64,000 bases of DNA from the NCBI RefSeq assembly GCF_039544005.1, contig NZ_BAABKV010000001.1, positions 8,308,001 through 8,372,000 of the forward strand, read 5' to 3'. The notes below the pieces were generated by a model. The model searched no databases. It had not been told where the DNA came from and saw only the letters and a program-made list of their open reading frames with translations. Positions 18,584-27,170 of the stretch are shown here, piece by piece. Source of the DNA: Kitasatospora paranensis. Its GTDB lineage: Bacteria > Actinomycetota > Actinomycetes > Streptomycetales > Streptomycetaceae. The stretch's first letter is position 1, and every line of letters starts with the position of its first letter. A program made the position numbers and the translations under genes.

Positions 18584-19323
18584 TCAGCCGGTGGCCAGGT
18601 AGTCGTGGACGGGCTGCATGGGGGCGAGGGTGAGGTCGGCGACGATGTGGCTGGCGGAGATGACCTCGATGACGGGCAGGTCGGCCAGTGGGGCCATGAC
18701 GTGCGCGAAGAGTTGGAGGCGGGCCGGCCCGGTCCAGGCTTCCTTGACGGTGAGGTCGGTGATCTCGGTTCGGGCGAGGTCGCAGACCCGCAGGTCGCCC
18801 CGGTAGCCGGGGATGATCTTGACGGCGTAGGTGGGGACGGCGATCTGGGCGCGGGCCTCGTCGGGGTCGAGGGCCCGCCATTTGTACGCCATCGTCGCGG
18901 TGGCGACTCGCTGGCTGCCCCAGTCGAGGGTGCCGACCAGGGCGCCGTTCTCCGCCGTCAGCGTGGGGCTGCCGAGGAGCTTGGGATAGGCACTCAGTTC
19001 CCGGCCGGCGGCGGTCGCGCCGAAGTGGTCCAGGTACATGGCGTGCAGGTACTCGCCGTGCTCGCCGTCGTGGGTGACGGGGATGGTCTGCCCGCACTCG
19101 GTGTAGGGGCCGAAGCCGTCGACGTCGCCCATCTTCATCACCTCGAACCGCACCAGCGGCTCGTCGATCTGCAGCGGTTCGGGGACGACCGCGCGCAGGG
19201 CCCGCGGGTCGGTGCGGTAGACGATGTTGAGGTACGCGCGGTCGGTGAAGCGGTTGGCGCGCAGAGGGTAGAGGGTGCGGTCAGCGGGGTGGTGGCGTGG
19301 CGGCGGACGTCAGCGGGGTGCAA
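18584..19323 (-). CDS. Acetoacetate decarboxylase family protein, one frame break
   Basis: The likely start is TTG 19323, preceded by GAAGGAG. Near 19278 one base is missing (accgc for acccgc); repair gives TLYPLRANRFTDRAYLNIVY…, in frame with VRFEVMKMGDVDGFGPYTEC and about 246 residues, the normal size. The block YAVKIIPGYRG carries the Lys expected to form the Schiff base in this family. The product would decarboxylate a beta-keto acid or a related substrate. It is divergent from a 3-hydroxyacyl-CoA dehydrogenase gene across a palindromic operator, suggesting joint control of a short-chain keto/hydroxy acid pathway. Confidence 0.75.
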
Positions 19324-19380
19324 CGGGATCTCCTTCGAGGTGGCGAGCCGGTCGGCGGCCCGCCTTTGCATACACGGCGT

Positions 19381-19403
19381 ATCGGATACATGATGTATTC
19401 GAT
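19381..19403. promoter_or_regulatory. 23-bp palindromic operator between divergent genes
   Basis: ATCGGATACAT-g-ATGTATTCGAT: eleven-base arms with one mismatch around a single central base. It lies 58 bases upstream of the decarboxylase start and 52 upstream of the dehydrogenase start, the expected place for a shared repressor site. Odd-length, AT-rich palindromes of this kind suit TetR proteins; the TetR gene at 20385 is the nearest candidate. It is unusually AT-rich for this window. Confidence 0.7.
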
Positions 19404-19454
19404 TGGCCGTGAGAAACAAACCGGGTCCGGGCCGCGGACCGAAGGAGTAAAGAC

Positions 19455-20326
19455 ATGGACTTCGTTCTCCCCACGCGCATCGACGCCCGCCCGGTCGCCG
19501 TCGTCGGCGCCGGAACCCTGGGCCGGCGGATCGGGCTGATGTTCGCCACCCGTGGCGGACAGGTCCGCATCTACGACCCGTCCGCCGGTGCGGGGGCCGA
19601 CGCCTGCGCGTACGTCCGCGCCGAGCTGCCGAAGATCGTCGAGTGCATCGACGGCGGAGCGCCGGGCGAGGCGTCCTCGACAACGGACATTGCGGCGGCC
19701 GTGGCCGGCGCCTGGCTGGTGGTGGAGGCGGTGCCCGAGCGCCTGGACCTCAAGCGGCAGGTGTTCGCGGATCTGGACCGGCTGGCCGACGCCGACGCGA
19801 TCTTGGCGAGCAACTCCTCGTCGTATCCAGCGGCGCGGTTCGCCGACGCCGTGGCCCGGCCGCAGAGGCTGGTGAACATGCACTTCTACATGCCGCCCGC
19901 GCAGAGCGCCGTTGATCTGATGTCGAGCGGTGCCACCGATCGGGCGGTGCTCGACCTGCTGCTGGCGAAGCTGCCGCGGTTCGGGTTGTTCCCCTTCGAG
20001 GCGCGAGCGGAGAGTACGGGGTTCGTTTTCAACCGGATCTGGGCGGCGGTCAAGCGGGAGGCATTGGCGGTGGTCGCCGAGGGCGTGTCGACGCCGCAGG
20101 ACGTGGACGGGATGTGGCGGGTGAACACGGGTCCGCCGGGGGCCCCTTCCGGATGATGGACCAGGTCGGTCTGGATGTGGTCCTCGACATCGAGAACCAC
20201 TACGCCGCCGAGCGCACGGGACTTCCCGAGGGGCCGCGGCGGCTGTTGGAGCGCTACGTGGACGCGGGCCGGTTGGGCGTCAAGAGTGGCGCCGGGTTCT
20301 ACGACGACTACCGCGCCTCCGCCTGA
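19455..20326 (+). CDS. 3-hydroxyacyl-CoA dehydrogenase, one frame break
   Basis: ATG 19455 with GGAG eight bases upstream. The N-terminal Rossmann domain has VAVVGAGTLGRRIG for NAD binding; LVVEAVPERLDLKRQVF and ILASNSSSYP are typical; RLVNMHFYMPP carries the conserved His. The frame breaks near 20140 in a GGGGG run (PGGPF expected); repair gives RMMDQVGLDVVLDIENHYAA and GVKSGAGFYDD, the dimerising C-terminal domain, for 290 residues. It oxidises a 3-hydroxyacyl-CoA or similar hydroxy acid. It sits between the operator at 19392 and the TetR gene. Confidence 0.8.
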
Positions 20327-20384
20327 GCCCGCCGGCGGCGTGTTCGCGTAGCCTGCCCTCGTCACATTTCCGCTGCCCAGAGGG

Positions 20385-21007
20385 GTGAAGGACGTGCCCA
20401 AGTCCCCGACCAAGCGTCGTCCGGCGACCGTCGCGGCGCTGACCGGGAGCGCCCAGGAGCTGTTCCTGGAACGCGGCTTCCATGCCACCTCGATCAGTGA
20501 CATCGTGCAGCGGTCGGGGTTGACCCGGGGGCGTTCTACTCCAACTATCCGGACAAGGAGCACCTGTTCCTGGCCCTGTACGACGCGCACACCGACCGGC
20601 TGCTGGGCGAACTGCGTGACGCGACGGCACGGCTGGACGGATGTACGGACCCGCTGGAGCGCCTGCTGGAGCACCTCGCGGGCAGCAGCAGCCGCGAGCG
20701 GCAGTGGTTCGTTGTGTCGATGGAGTTCACCCTCCACGCGGCCCGCCACCCCGAGGTGGCCGACGACCTCGCAGTTCGCGAGGAGCGGCTGGTGGAGGGT
20801 CTGGCCGAGGTGCTGCTCGACCTGCTCGCCCGCGACGGCCGCCGGCCGGCGCTGCCCGTGGCCGACCTGGCCCGGCTGGTGATGGCGGTGTCCGAGGGCC
20901 TCAACGCCCACGCCGTCACGCACCCTCAGGCCGACGCCGCCACCGGCGGACTGGCCAGACGCGTCCTGCCGCCGGTGCTCCGTGCGCTCAGCGACCCGAC
21001 ACCCTGA
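20385..21007 (+). CDS. TetR-family regulator, one frame break
   Basis: 207 residues once one G is restored near 20529 (cgggggcg). The N-terminal helix-turn-helix is standard (AQELFLERGFHATSISDIVQ … GLTRGAFYSNYPDKEHLFLALY). The ligand domain (…RQWFVVSMEFTLHAARHPEV…, LVMAVSEGLNAHAVTHP) is helical. GTG 20385 is the likely start; GTG 20394 is an alternative. It is placed to repress the decarboxylase/dehydrogenase pair through the 19381-19403 palindrome. Its last 20 bases overlap the end of the converging metallo-beta-lactamase gene. Confidence 0.75.
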
Positions 21008-22043
21008 CGGTCGGCGCGTGGATCGGCGGCCGCCCGCCGCTGGGCAGCCTGGCCGCGGCTGTGCCTCGGGAGGGGCCCGTTCGGTCACCCCGCACGAGGG
21101 TGTCGTCCTGGAACAGGGTCACGGTCTGCATGCCCTGCATGATTCCGAAGGCGATGTTGTCGCGCTCGAGCCGCTCCAGGAGGTCGTCGAACTTGGCCGG
21201 GATCTCGTCGCCGAGCGGGACGAGGCCGGGGGCGGCCGGTTCCATGAAGTCGTCCCAGTGCACGGGGACGACCAGCCGGGGGCGGACGTTGCCGATCGTC
21301 TGGTCGTAGAAGGTGTCGGTGTGGCGGCGGTCCACGTGGCCGATCGGGATGACGGACAGGAACATCACGTCCGCGCGTACGTCGTCGAGCACACCGACGA
21401 CGTAGCTGGGCACCTGGACCAGGATCCTCCGGCCGTGGTGCTCGATCAGGAACGCGAAGCTGCCGCCCTCGACGAAGTCGGCGAAGGCGGCAGGCTGCGC
21501 CAGCGGGGCGTCGATGGTCAGATCGCGGTCGTCCGTGAGCGGCGGCGGGTTCTGCGGGTGCCGTCCCGGCAGCACCGTCACCGTGAACTCTCCGACCGTC
21601 ACCGGCTCCCACAGCCGGTAGCGGTGCAGCTGTGCCTCGGGAACGCCTCCACCGCGGGCGATGTTCAGCGTGGACGGCGAGCCGTGCACCTGCGCGCCCG
21701 TACGCCGGGCGATCTCCGCGACGTCGAGCGCGTGGTCGTGGTGGCTGTGGGCAACGAACACCGCGGCGACCGAACGGACCTCCGGGCGCGCCAGCCATGC
21801 CTCGACCACTCCAGGGTCGCTCGCGATCGACTTCTCGCCGGTCGCCAGTGAGGTGAGCAGGGTCTGCCTGGTGGGCCGGGTGAGGAAGGCGTCGATCAGA
21901 ATCTGCGTGCGACCGTCGTCGAACAGCAGGGTGGAGATGCCGTAGAAGGTCACCTTGATCTGCGCGCCTGTGGGAGGAGAGGGGTCGGACACGGGCAGGT
22001 AGTGCTGCTGGTGGGTACTGATCCCCGTCTGCGGTGCGGACAT
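20988..22043 (-). CDS. Metallo-beta-lactamase-fold hydrolase
   Basis: A 351-residue cytoplasmic protein. The metal site is clear: AHSHHDH with His99, His101, Asp103 and His104. Later ligands are probably in LPGRHPQNPP and VVPVHWDDF. The order (VTFYGISTLLFDDG … ILIDAFLTRP) resembles UlaG-like or lactonase-type hydrolases of the fold. There is no break in frame. The C-terminus has about 30 low-complexity residues overlapping the TetR gene's end. The substrate is unknown; the neighbours suggest an organic acid ester or lactone. Confidence 0.75.
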   Translation of the reverse strand: MSAPQTGISTHQQHYLPVSDPSPPTGAQIKVTFYGISTLLFDDGRTQILIDAFLTRPTRQTLLTSLATGEKSIASDPGVVEAWLARPEVRSVAAVFVAHSHHDHALDVAEIARRTGAQVHGSPSTLNIARGGGVPEAQLHRYRLWEPVTVGEFTVTVLPGRHPQNPPPLTDDRDLTIDAPLAQPAAFADFVEGGSFAFLIEHHGRRILVQVPSYVVGVLDDVRADVMFLSVIPIGHVDRRHTDTFYDQTIGNVRPRLVVPVHWDDFMEPAAPGLVPLGDEIPAKFDDLLERLERDNIAFGIMQGMQTVTLFQDDTLVRGDRTGPSRGTAAARLPSGGRPPIHAPTVRVSGR

Positions 22044-22200
22044 CGCGGTGCTCCTTCATCGCGGTGGGGCGCCGGAGCTGTCACCGGGCCGGGTGTCCTA
22101 CCCTGCCCCCGCAGTCGGTGTCCGACCCGTTCAGCGCATCCGAACGGAGTGGGACAGATGGCCGGACAGGGAACGGGGCCGGCCACAGTCGACGGCCTGG

Positions 22201-22254
22201 CCGTTGCAGCCGCTGCCGGCGCACCCCGCGCGGCACCGGCAGCGGCTGCAACGG
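22201..22254. terminator. Strong hairpin terminator
   Basis: A perfect 19-base inverted repeat (ccgttgcagccgctgccgg at 22201-22219 and its complement at 22236-22254) with a 16-base loop. It follows the end of the minus-strand secreted-protein gene (22268) and precedes the start of the next minus-strand gene (22043), so it should end the former's transcript. Confidence 0.75.
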
Positions 22255-22267
22255 CGCGGCGGGGTGT

Positions 22268-23641
22268 TCAGGGACGGGCGGGGTGGTTGCCGAGGGCTTC
22301 GAAGCCGGCGGTGGTGGTGTAGGTGCCGGAAGGCAGGAACGCGCCCATGACGGTCCGCTCGTCGTCCGGGATTCGGGTGTCCTGCACGGCGTGATCGAAG
22401 CCCGGGGACGGCAGCATGTTGCGCAGGATCAGCATCGTGTCGTCCGGATGTCCGGCCCCATCGCCATTGGGGGACAGGCTCAGCCAGGTCACGCCGTTGG
22501 CTGCGGTGGCGTTGGCGGGACGGTCCTGCGGCAGGCTCAGCACGATCGTGTACCGGCCGTCCCGATCCGTGACGACCTGCTCGTCGTCGACGCATGCCAC
22601 CGCGCGGGTGGTGGCGTAGCTCTCGTTGGAGCACAGCGACCAGTAGCGCATGTCCGTGCCTGCCTGCATGCGCGGTGCGCGGTCGTAGGTGGCCGGGGTG
22701 GTGGGCAGCTTGCCGCGCAGTACCAGCACGTTCCCGAAGGCGCGGCTGACGTAGGCGGAGACGTACTGGTTGTCGATGTTGGAGTACTGCCCTCCGGTGC
22801 GGGCCGGGGTGCCGCCGCACGCGCCCTGGTAGACGCAGGCCAGGCTGAACGCGGGGTTGTAGTAGGCGTGCCACGCCGGCTGCGGGTCGGCCGGGAACCC
22901 GGTGGGCCTGCCGGGTTGGTCGCGCAGGGCGTTGTAGGTCGCCGACGGGAGTGCGGTGAGCGGCAGTTGGCCGGTGGCGGCGTGGACAGCCGTGCACACG
23001 GCGGGCCCGGAGACGGTGGCACCGTCGGCCAGGTGCAGGGTGGGGCGGGGCAGGCCGACGCCGCCGGTGGCGTCCCGGCCGCGGTCGGGCACGTAGACGC
23101 GGTAGATCAGCGCGATGCCCTGCTGGCCGGGGACACCGGCGTACAGGGTGTTCACCGCGCGCTGGGCCGGGTCCGTGGGCGGTGGGGTGGGCCGGAGGGT
23201 GAGCCGGTAGGACCGGTGGCTGTTGCCGGCTCGTCGGGCGCCGGGCAGGTAGGGGTCGGCGGAGCCGGGATCGGGGCGGGTGGCGGCGTCGTTCAGCGCG
23301 TCGACGGGCGCGTGCGTGGCCAGGTTGTAGCTGTTCAGCGACTGGTAGCGGGCGTGGGCGTACTCGCCGTCGAACGTCAGCGATGATCCGGCGGGCAGGG
23401 TCAGCTGCGCCGACCAGTACCGGGCGCCTGAGTCCGGGAAGGCGTAATTCTGGCTGGGGTCGCTCACCACGCCCGCGGGCCCGGACCACAGACACGCCGC
23501 GGCCTGGCCGCCCGGGTCACGGTCATGGGGCTCTGCCGTGCCGGCGGCATGGGCAGTGCCGGCGGCGAATGCGGCGCCGGCGACGAGTGCGCTCGCCACG
23601 GTGGTGGCGACCAGGCCGCGTCGGCGAGGAAGCAGGTGCAC
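22268..23641 (-). CDS. Large secreted protein of unknown function
   Basis: 457 residues from GTG 23641, which follows AAGGAG. The signal peptide ends at about residue 32 (AAGTAHAAG). The mature protein has scattered Cys that could pair (ACLWSG, PAVCTAV, LACVYQGACGG, WSLCSNESY, AVACVDDEQ) and Tyr/Asn-rich blocks such as EYAHARYQSLNSYN and GGQYSNIDNQYVSAYV. The block ARYQSLNSYN…PVDALND recalls DUF1214-type exported proteins, but the match is weak. It faces a QsdR-like regulator across a 132-base gap with an inverted repeat. Exported; role unknown. Confidence 0.7.
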   Translation of the reverse strand: MHLLPRRRGLVATTVASALVAGAAFAAGTAHAAGTAEPHDRDPGGQAAACLWSGPAGVVSDPSQNYAFPDSGARYWSAQLTLPAGSSLTFDGEYAHARYQSLNSYNLATHAPVDALNDAATRPDPGSADPYLPGARRAGNSHRSYRLTLRPTPPPTDPAQRAVNTLYAGVPGQQGIALIYRVYVPDRGRDATGGVGLPRPTLHLADGATVSGPAVCTAVHAATGQLPLTALPSATYNALRDQPGRPTGFPADPQPAWHAYYNPAFSLACVYQGACGGTPARTGGQYSNIDNQYVSAYVSRAFGNVLVLRGKLPTTPATYDRAPRMQAGTDMRYWSLCSNESYATTRAVACVDDEQVVTDRDGRYTIVLSLPQDRPANATAANGVTWLSLSPNGDGAGHPDDTMLILRNMLPSPGFDHAVQDTRIPDDERTVMGAFLPSGTYTTTAGFEALGNHPARP

Positions 23642-23707
23642 GCGGGTTCTCCTTGAATCGATGGCCCCAGCGGGCGCGGTGGGGTGCGCCAGACGCTAGA
23701 AGCAAAT

Positions 23708-23730
23708 GAGACACACGTCAATGGTGTCCC
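23708..23730. promoter_or_regulatory. Inverted repeat in divergent promoter region
   Basis: GAGACAC and GTGTCCC (six of seven bases pairing) separated by nine bases, centred in the gap between the secreted-protein gene and the QsdR-like regulator. A TAGGAT -10-like hexamer at 23762-23767 lies just before the regulator's GTG, pointing to a leaderless transcript. The repeat is a candidate autoregulatory site. Confidence 0.45.
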
Positions 23731-23773
23731 ATATCGGTCATGTGTTGAACCTGTGTCGCCCTAGGATGGCGCG

Positions 23774-24349
23774 GTGACCCCCGCTTCCGAGCCGAACAAC
23801 CTGCTGCCCCAGGTGCGGCGGCCGAACCGCGAGCTCGCCGTGCAGTACGCGCGGCGCGTGTTCCTGCACGGCGACCGCCTGGACATGCGGACCCTCGCTT
23901 CCGCCCTGGACGTGGGACGCAGCACGCTCTACCGGTGGGTCGGCGACCGCGAGACCCTCCTCGCACGGATCCTGGCCGACCTCAGCGCCGAGACCTGGGC
24001 ACACATCCTGCAAGCCACGCAGGGCGAGGGAACTGCCCCGGTCCTCGCGGACATCCGCCGGTTCATGGAAGTCACCGCCGCGTACGAACCGCTGCGCATG
24101 TTCGCCGGGCAGGAACCCACCGTCGCCCTGCGCGTCCTGATGGCCGAGGGCGGCCGGGTCAACACGGCACTGAACCAGGGGATCCGTGCCAGCCTGGCCG
24201 AGCACAAGGTGGCCGGCGTCGACGCACGGACCGTGGACATCATGGTGCAACTGGGCACCGCGCTGCAGTGGACACCCATCGTCATCGGCGAAGCGCCGGC
24301 CATCGACAGGGCCATCACCTTGATCGACCACCTGCTCGACCGGTCCTGA
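23774..24349 (+). CDS. QsdR-type TetR-family regulator
   Basis: A 191-residue protein with an N-terminal helix-turn-helix (LDMRTLASALDVGRSTLYRW) preceded by ELAVQYARRVFLHG. The arrangement and the following GDRETLLARILADLSAETW match QsdR-like proteins, named after the Rhodococcus lactone-degradation regulator. The C-terminal domain (FMEVTAAYEPLRMFAGQEPT…) would bind a small ligand. GTG 23774 appears leaderless. Divergent from the secreted protein, it probably controls that gene and itself. Confidence 0.75.
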   Translation: MTPASEPNNLLPQVRRPNRELAVQYARRVFLHGDRLDMRTLASALDVGRSTLYRWVGDRETLLARILADLSAETWAHILQATQGEGTAPVLADIRRFMEVTAAYEPLRMFAGQEPTVALRVLMAEGGRVNTALNQGIRASLAEHKVAGVDARTVDIMVQLGTALQWTPIVIGEAPAIDRAITLIDHLLDRS

Positions 24350-24523
24350 CACGGGGTGAGTTTCAAGGGCCCGGGCCATCGGCGGGGAGTCGGGGCTTGA
24401 GCCGGAGCGCATGCCCGTGGGGCAGCTCTGGGGCCTGGTCGCCCGGCGGCCCGCCGGCGGTTCCGCACCGCGGGCAGCCGGCGTCGTCCCGGCGCCTCGT
24501 GACCCGGCGGCCGGGGTGACGCG

Positions 24524-25270
24524 TCAGTCGGCGGACCGTGGATCCGTCGGTCGTCCGCGTGCGCTGCGGCGCTTGCGCTCCAAGTGACCCTCGACCCCGT
24601 CCAGGAAGAGCTCCAGGGCGGTTTCGAATGCCGATGTCCCGGCCTGCTCGGCGAGGAGCGACGCGAGGCGGGTGAGGGTGGGGTGGGTGGTGGGGGATAC
24701 GAGGGCGTGGTCGGCCTCCCATCGGGCGCGATCCGCGTCCCCGATCGGTTGGGGCAGGGCGCTGAAGGCGGCGTCGATCCCGGAGAAGGCCAGAACCAGG
24801 TCGGCGTAGGCACGGTACACGGACACCGTCTCGGCGTCGTCGAAGCCTGCGGAGCCGATGACGGCGAGCAGCACTTCGATGATCCGCGACTCGTTGACGC
24901 GCCCCGTCGTGCGCGCCGCGACGAGCGCGGCGACGCGGGGCTGCTCAAGGTAGACGCGGTGGACGCGGTGCGCCAGTTCGCGCAAGTCCTCGCGCCAGTC
25001 CGGTCCGCGTTCGAAGCCTTCCAGGCTGACGCCGATGAGCCGGTCGGCGACCTCCAGGACAAGGTCGTCCATGTCGGTGAAGTGGCGGTAGATCGCCGTG
25101 GGGCTGGCCTCCAGGGCTGCTCCGAGGCGCCGCACGGAGAGCGCGTCGCTGCCGTGCTCGGCGATGAGCCGCAGTGCGGCGTCGGTGATGACCTCGCGGG
25201 AGAGCACCAGCCCCGACCGGGTGGCGGTCTGGCGAACGCGCTCCCGGACGATCCTCCGTTGGGTGCCCAC
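24524..25270 (-). CDS. TetR-family regulator
   Basis: 248 residues from GTG 25270. The helix-turn-helix is clear (LSREVITDAALRLIAEHGSD … VRRLGAALEASPTAIYRHF). The C-terminal domain has ELAHRVHRVYLEQPRVAALV and ends in a basic tail (ERKRRSARGRP). It is divergent from the permease/amidohydrolase pair that starts at 25515, so it is their likely repressor. The ribosome site (GGAAGG) is somewhat distant from the chosen start. Confidence 0.75.
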   Translation of the reverse strand: MGTQRRIVRERVRQTATRSGLVLSREVITDAALRLIAEHGSDALSVRRLGAALEASPTAIYRHFTDMDDLVLEVADRLIGVSLEGFERGPDWREDLRELAHRVHRVYLEQPRVAALVAARTTGRVNESRIIEVLLAVIGSAGFDDAETVSVYRAYADLVLAFSGIDAAFSALPQPIGDADRARWEADHALVSPTTHPTLTRLASLLAEQAGTSAFETALELFLDGVEGHLERKRRSARGRPTDPRSAD

Positions 25271-25514
25271 AGGCCGTCCCCGCCTTCCTTTTCGCGGCCT
25301 CCCCGCGTACGGGGAGCCCTGCCCGCACCCTACGACCTCGCCCGGCTCGGCTTCGAGCCGCACTCCCCAGCGGGCAGCGGACGTCGGTGCGCCGACAGCC
25401 ACTGCGTGATCGGTGTTGACGCAAGGCGCCCGGGGCGGTTTCATCGTCCTCCAACGCGGCCCGAATCCGTCTTCACGGTCTTCCCCACGGCGCCGCCTGT
25501 GTCGGAGGAAGCGC

Positions 25515-27056
25515 ATGCAAGCATCGAGTCCCACCACGCCGCCGCAAGCAGCGCAGCAGCCGGACGTACAGCTGCGCCAGGTGGTCGGCCCGCTCCAGGG
25601 CGCCGTCATCGCCATGTCCAGTACCGCGCCGACGCTGAGCATCGGCATCGGGATGGGGGTGATCGCCGCAGTCGTCGGCGGCGCCGTCCCCGCCATGGTG
25701 ATCCTGGCGTTCCTGCCGATTCTGGGTATCGCCAGTGCCTATGCGCAGCTGAACAGCGTCCAGCGGAACCTGGGTACGGGTTTTGTGTGGGTCCGGCGAG
25801 CTTTCGGCGCCAAGGCCGGCTCCTGGCTGGGTTTCCAGAGCGCCTGGGTCACCGTCGTCGGCACCACGATCTACCTTGCCTACGGCAGCCAGGTGTGCGG
25901 CGCCATGGTGCTGACCTTCGCGGGCGAGATGCATCTGCACTCCGTGATCGGCCTCGCCCTCGACCCGGGATCGATCGCGCTGACGACCGTCCTCGGCCTG
26001 ATCGTCCTGGCGCTGCTCACCTGGGGCGCGATCCGCGGCGCCAACGTTGCGGCACGGTTCCAGACCTGGCTGATCCTCTTCGAGTACGCGGTCCTGATCG
26101 GATTCTGCGGCTATGCGGTGATCGTCGGCACGCACCCGTTCAGCCTGAGCTGGTTCAACCCGGCTTCGGTGCCGTCGCTCAAGTTGCTGGTCACCGGACT
26201 GGTCGTCAGCGTCTACATCTTCTGGGGCTGGGACAGTGTCTACACCGTGACCGAGGAGACCAGGAACCCGCGCGACGCGGCGCGGGCCGGCTTCGGTTCG
26301 CTCTGGCTCATGCTGGGGATGTTCCTGCTCGCGGCCCTCGGCTTCGAGCGGCTGTTCAGCGTCCCGCAGATGACCCAGAACGCCTCCAGCCTGCTCCCCT
26401 ACCTGGGCACAGCGCTGGCAAAGCAGCCGATCGCCGCTCTGCCGCTACTGGCGCTGCTCTTCTCGTCGATCGCATCCCTGCAAGCAGGCGTCCTGCCCAT
26501 CGCCCGGCAGACCCTGGCCATGGGACGGGAGGGGGCTCTCGGTCCGGTGTGGACGAGGCTGCACCCCAGGTACGCCACCCCGGCCGTTGGCACGCTGCTG
26601 CTCTGCTCCATCGCGGCCCTGCTGGCCGTGCTCGCCATCGGCGTGGGAACGCTCAACCAGTTCATCGCTGCGGCGGCCACCGCCGTCGGCATGCTGGTGT
26701 CGCTCTACTACGGGCTGGCAGGGCTCGCCTGTGCCCTGCACTTCCGCGACCGGCTGCGGGCCGGCGTGCTCGCCGCCCTGCGGTCCGTCGTCCTCCCGGC
26801 CTTGAGCGCGGCGGTGCTGTTCGCGCTGGGCGGCTTCCTCGCCTACACGGACTGGACCTCGGCCTCGTCGTTCGCCTGGAACGCGGCCAACGGCCGCTTC
26901 CTGGCCGCGGTCCCGGTCGCGATCGTGCTGGCCGGTGTCGCCTTCTCGGCCTGGGCGAAGTGGGGCCGCAGGTCGGCCTATTTCCAGCCCGAGCCGCTTG
27001 CCCCGCAACCGTCCGGAAGCCCAGCCGCCGAGGCAGTTGCGGAACCGGGGGCGTAG
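25515..27056 (+). CDS. APC-superfamily amino acid or amine permease
   Basis: 513 residues; ATG 25515 follows GGAGGA by five bases. About twelve spans are visible. The first carries the APC helix-break motif region (VIAMSSTAPTLSIGIGMGVI), and TM6 is near FWGWDSVYTVTEETRNP with the Glu-rich motif common in amino acid transporters. The C-terminus is a short Pro/Ala-rich cytoplasmic tail. It probably imports an amino acid, amine or related amide. The amidohydrolase gene follows 114 bases later, suggesting uptake plus hydrolysis of one substrate under the adjacent TetR protein. Confidence 0.85.
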   Translation: MQASSPTTPPQAAQQPDVQLRQVVGPLQGAVIAMSSTAPTLSIGIGMGVIAAVVGGAVPAMVILAFLPILGIASAYAQLNSVQRNLGTGFVWVRRAFGAKAGSWLGFQSAWVTVVGTTIYLAYGSQVCGAMVLTFAGEMHLHSVIGLALDPGSIALTTVLGLIVLALLTWGAIRGANVAARFQTWLILFEYAVLIGFCGYAVIVGTHPFSLSWFNPASVPSLKLLVTGLVVSVYIFWGWDSVYTVTEETRNPRDAARAGFGSLWLMLGMFLLAALGFERLFSVPQMTQNASSLLPYLGTALAKQPIAALPLLALLFSSIASLQAGVLPIARQTLAMGREGALGPVWTRLHPRYATPAVGTLLLCSIAALLAVLAIGVGTLNQFIAAAATAVGMLVSLYYGLAGLACALHFRDRLRAGVLAALRSVVLPALSAAVLFALGGFLAYTDWTSASSFAWNAANGRFLAAVPVAIVLAGVAFSAWAKWGRRSAYFQPEPLAPQPSGSPAAEAVAEPGA

Positions 27057-27170
27057 CCACAGGAGGAGCCGGGGCGGTGGCCCACCGCCCCGGCTTGCCG
27101 GCCCGCACCGATCAGCCGCACCCTCCACGACCGGGTCTCCCAGACCGCACACGCACAGCAAAGGACCACC

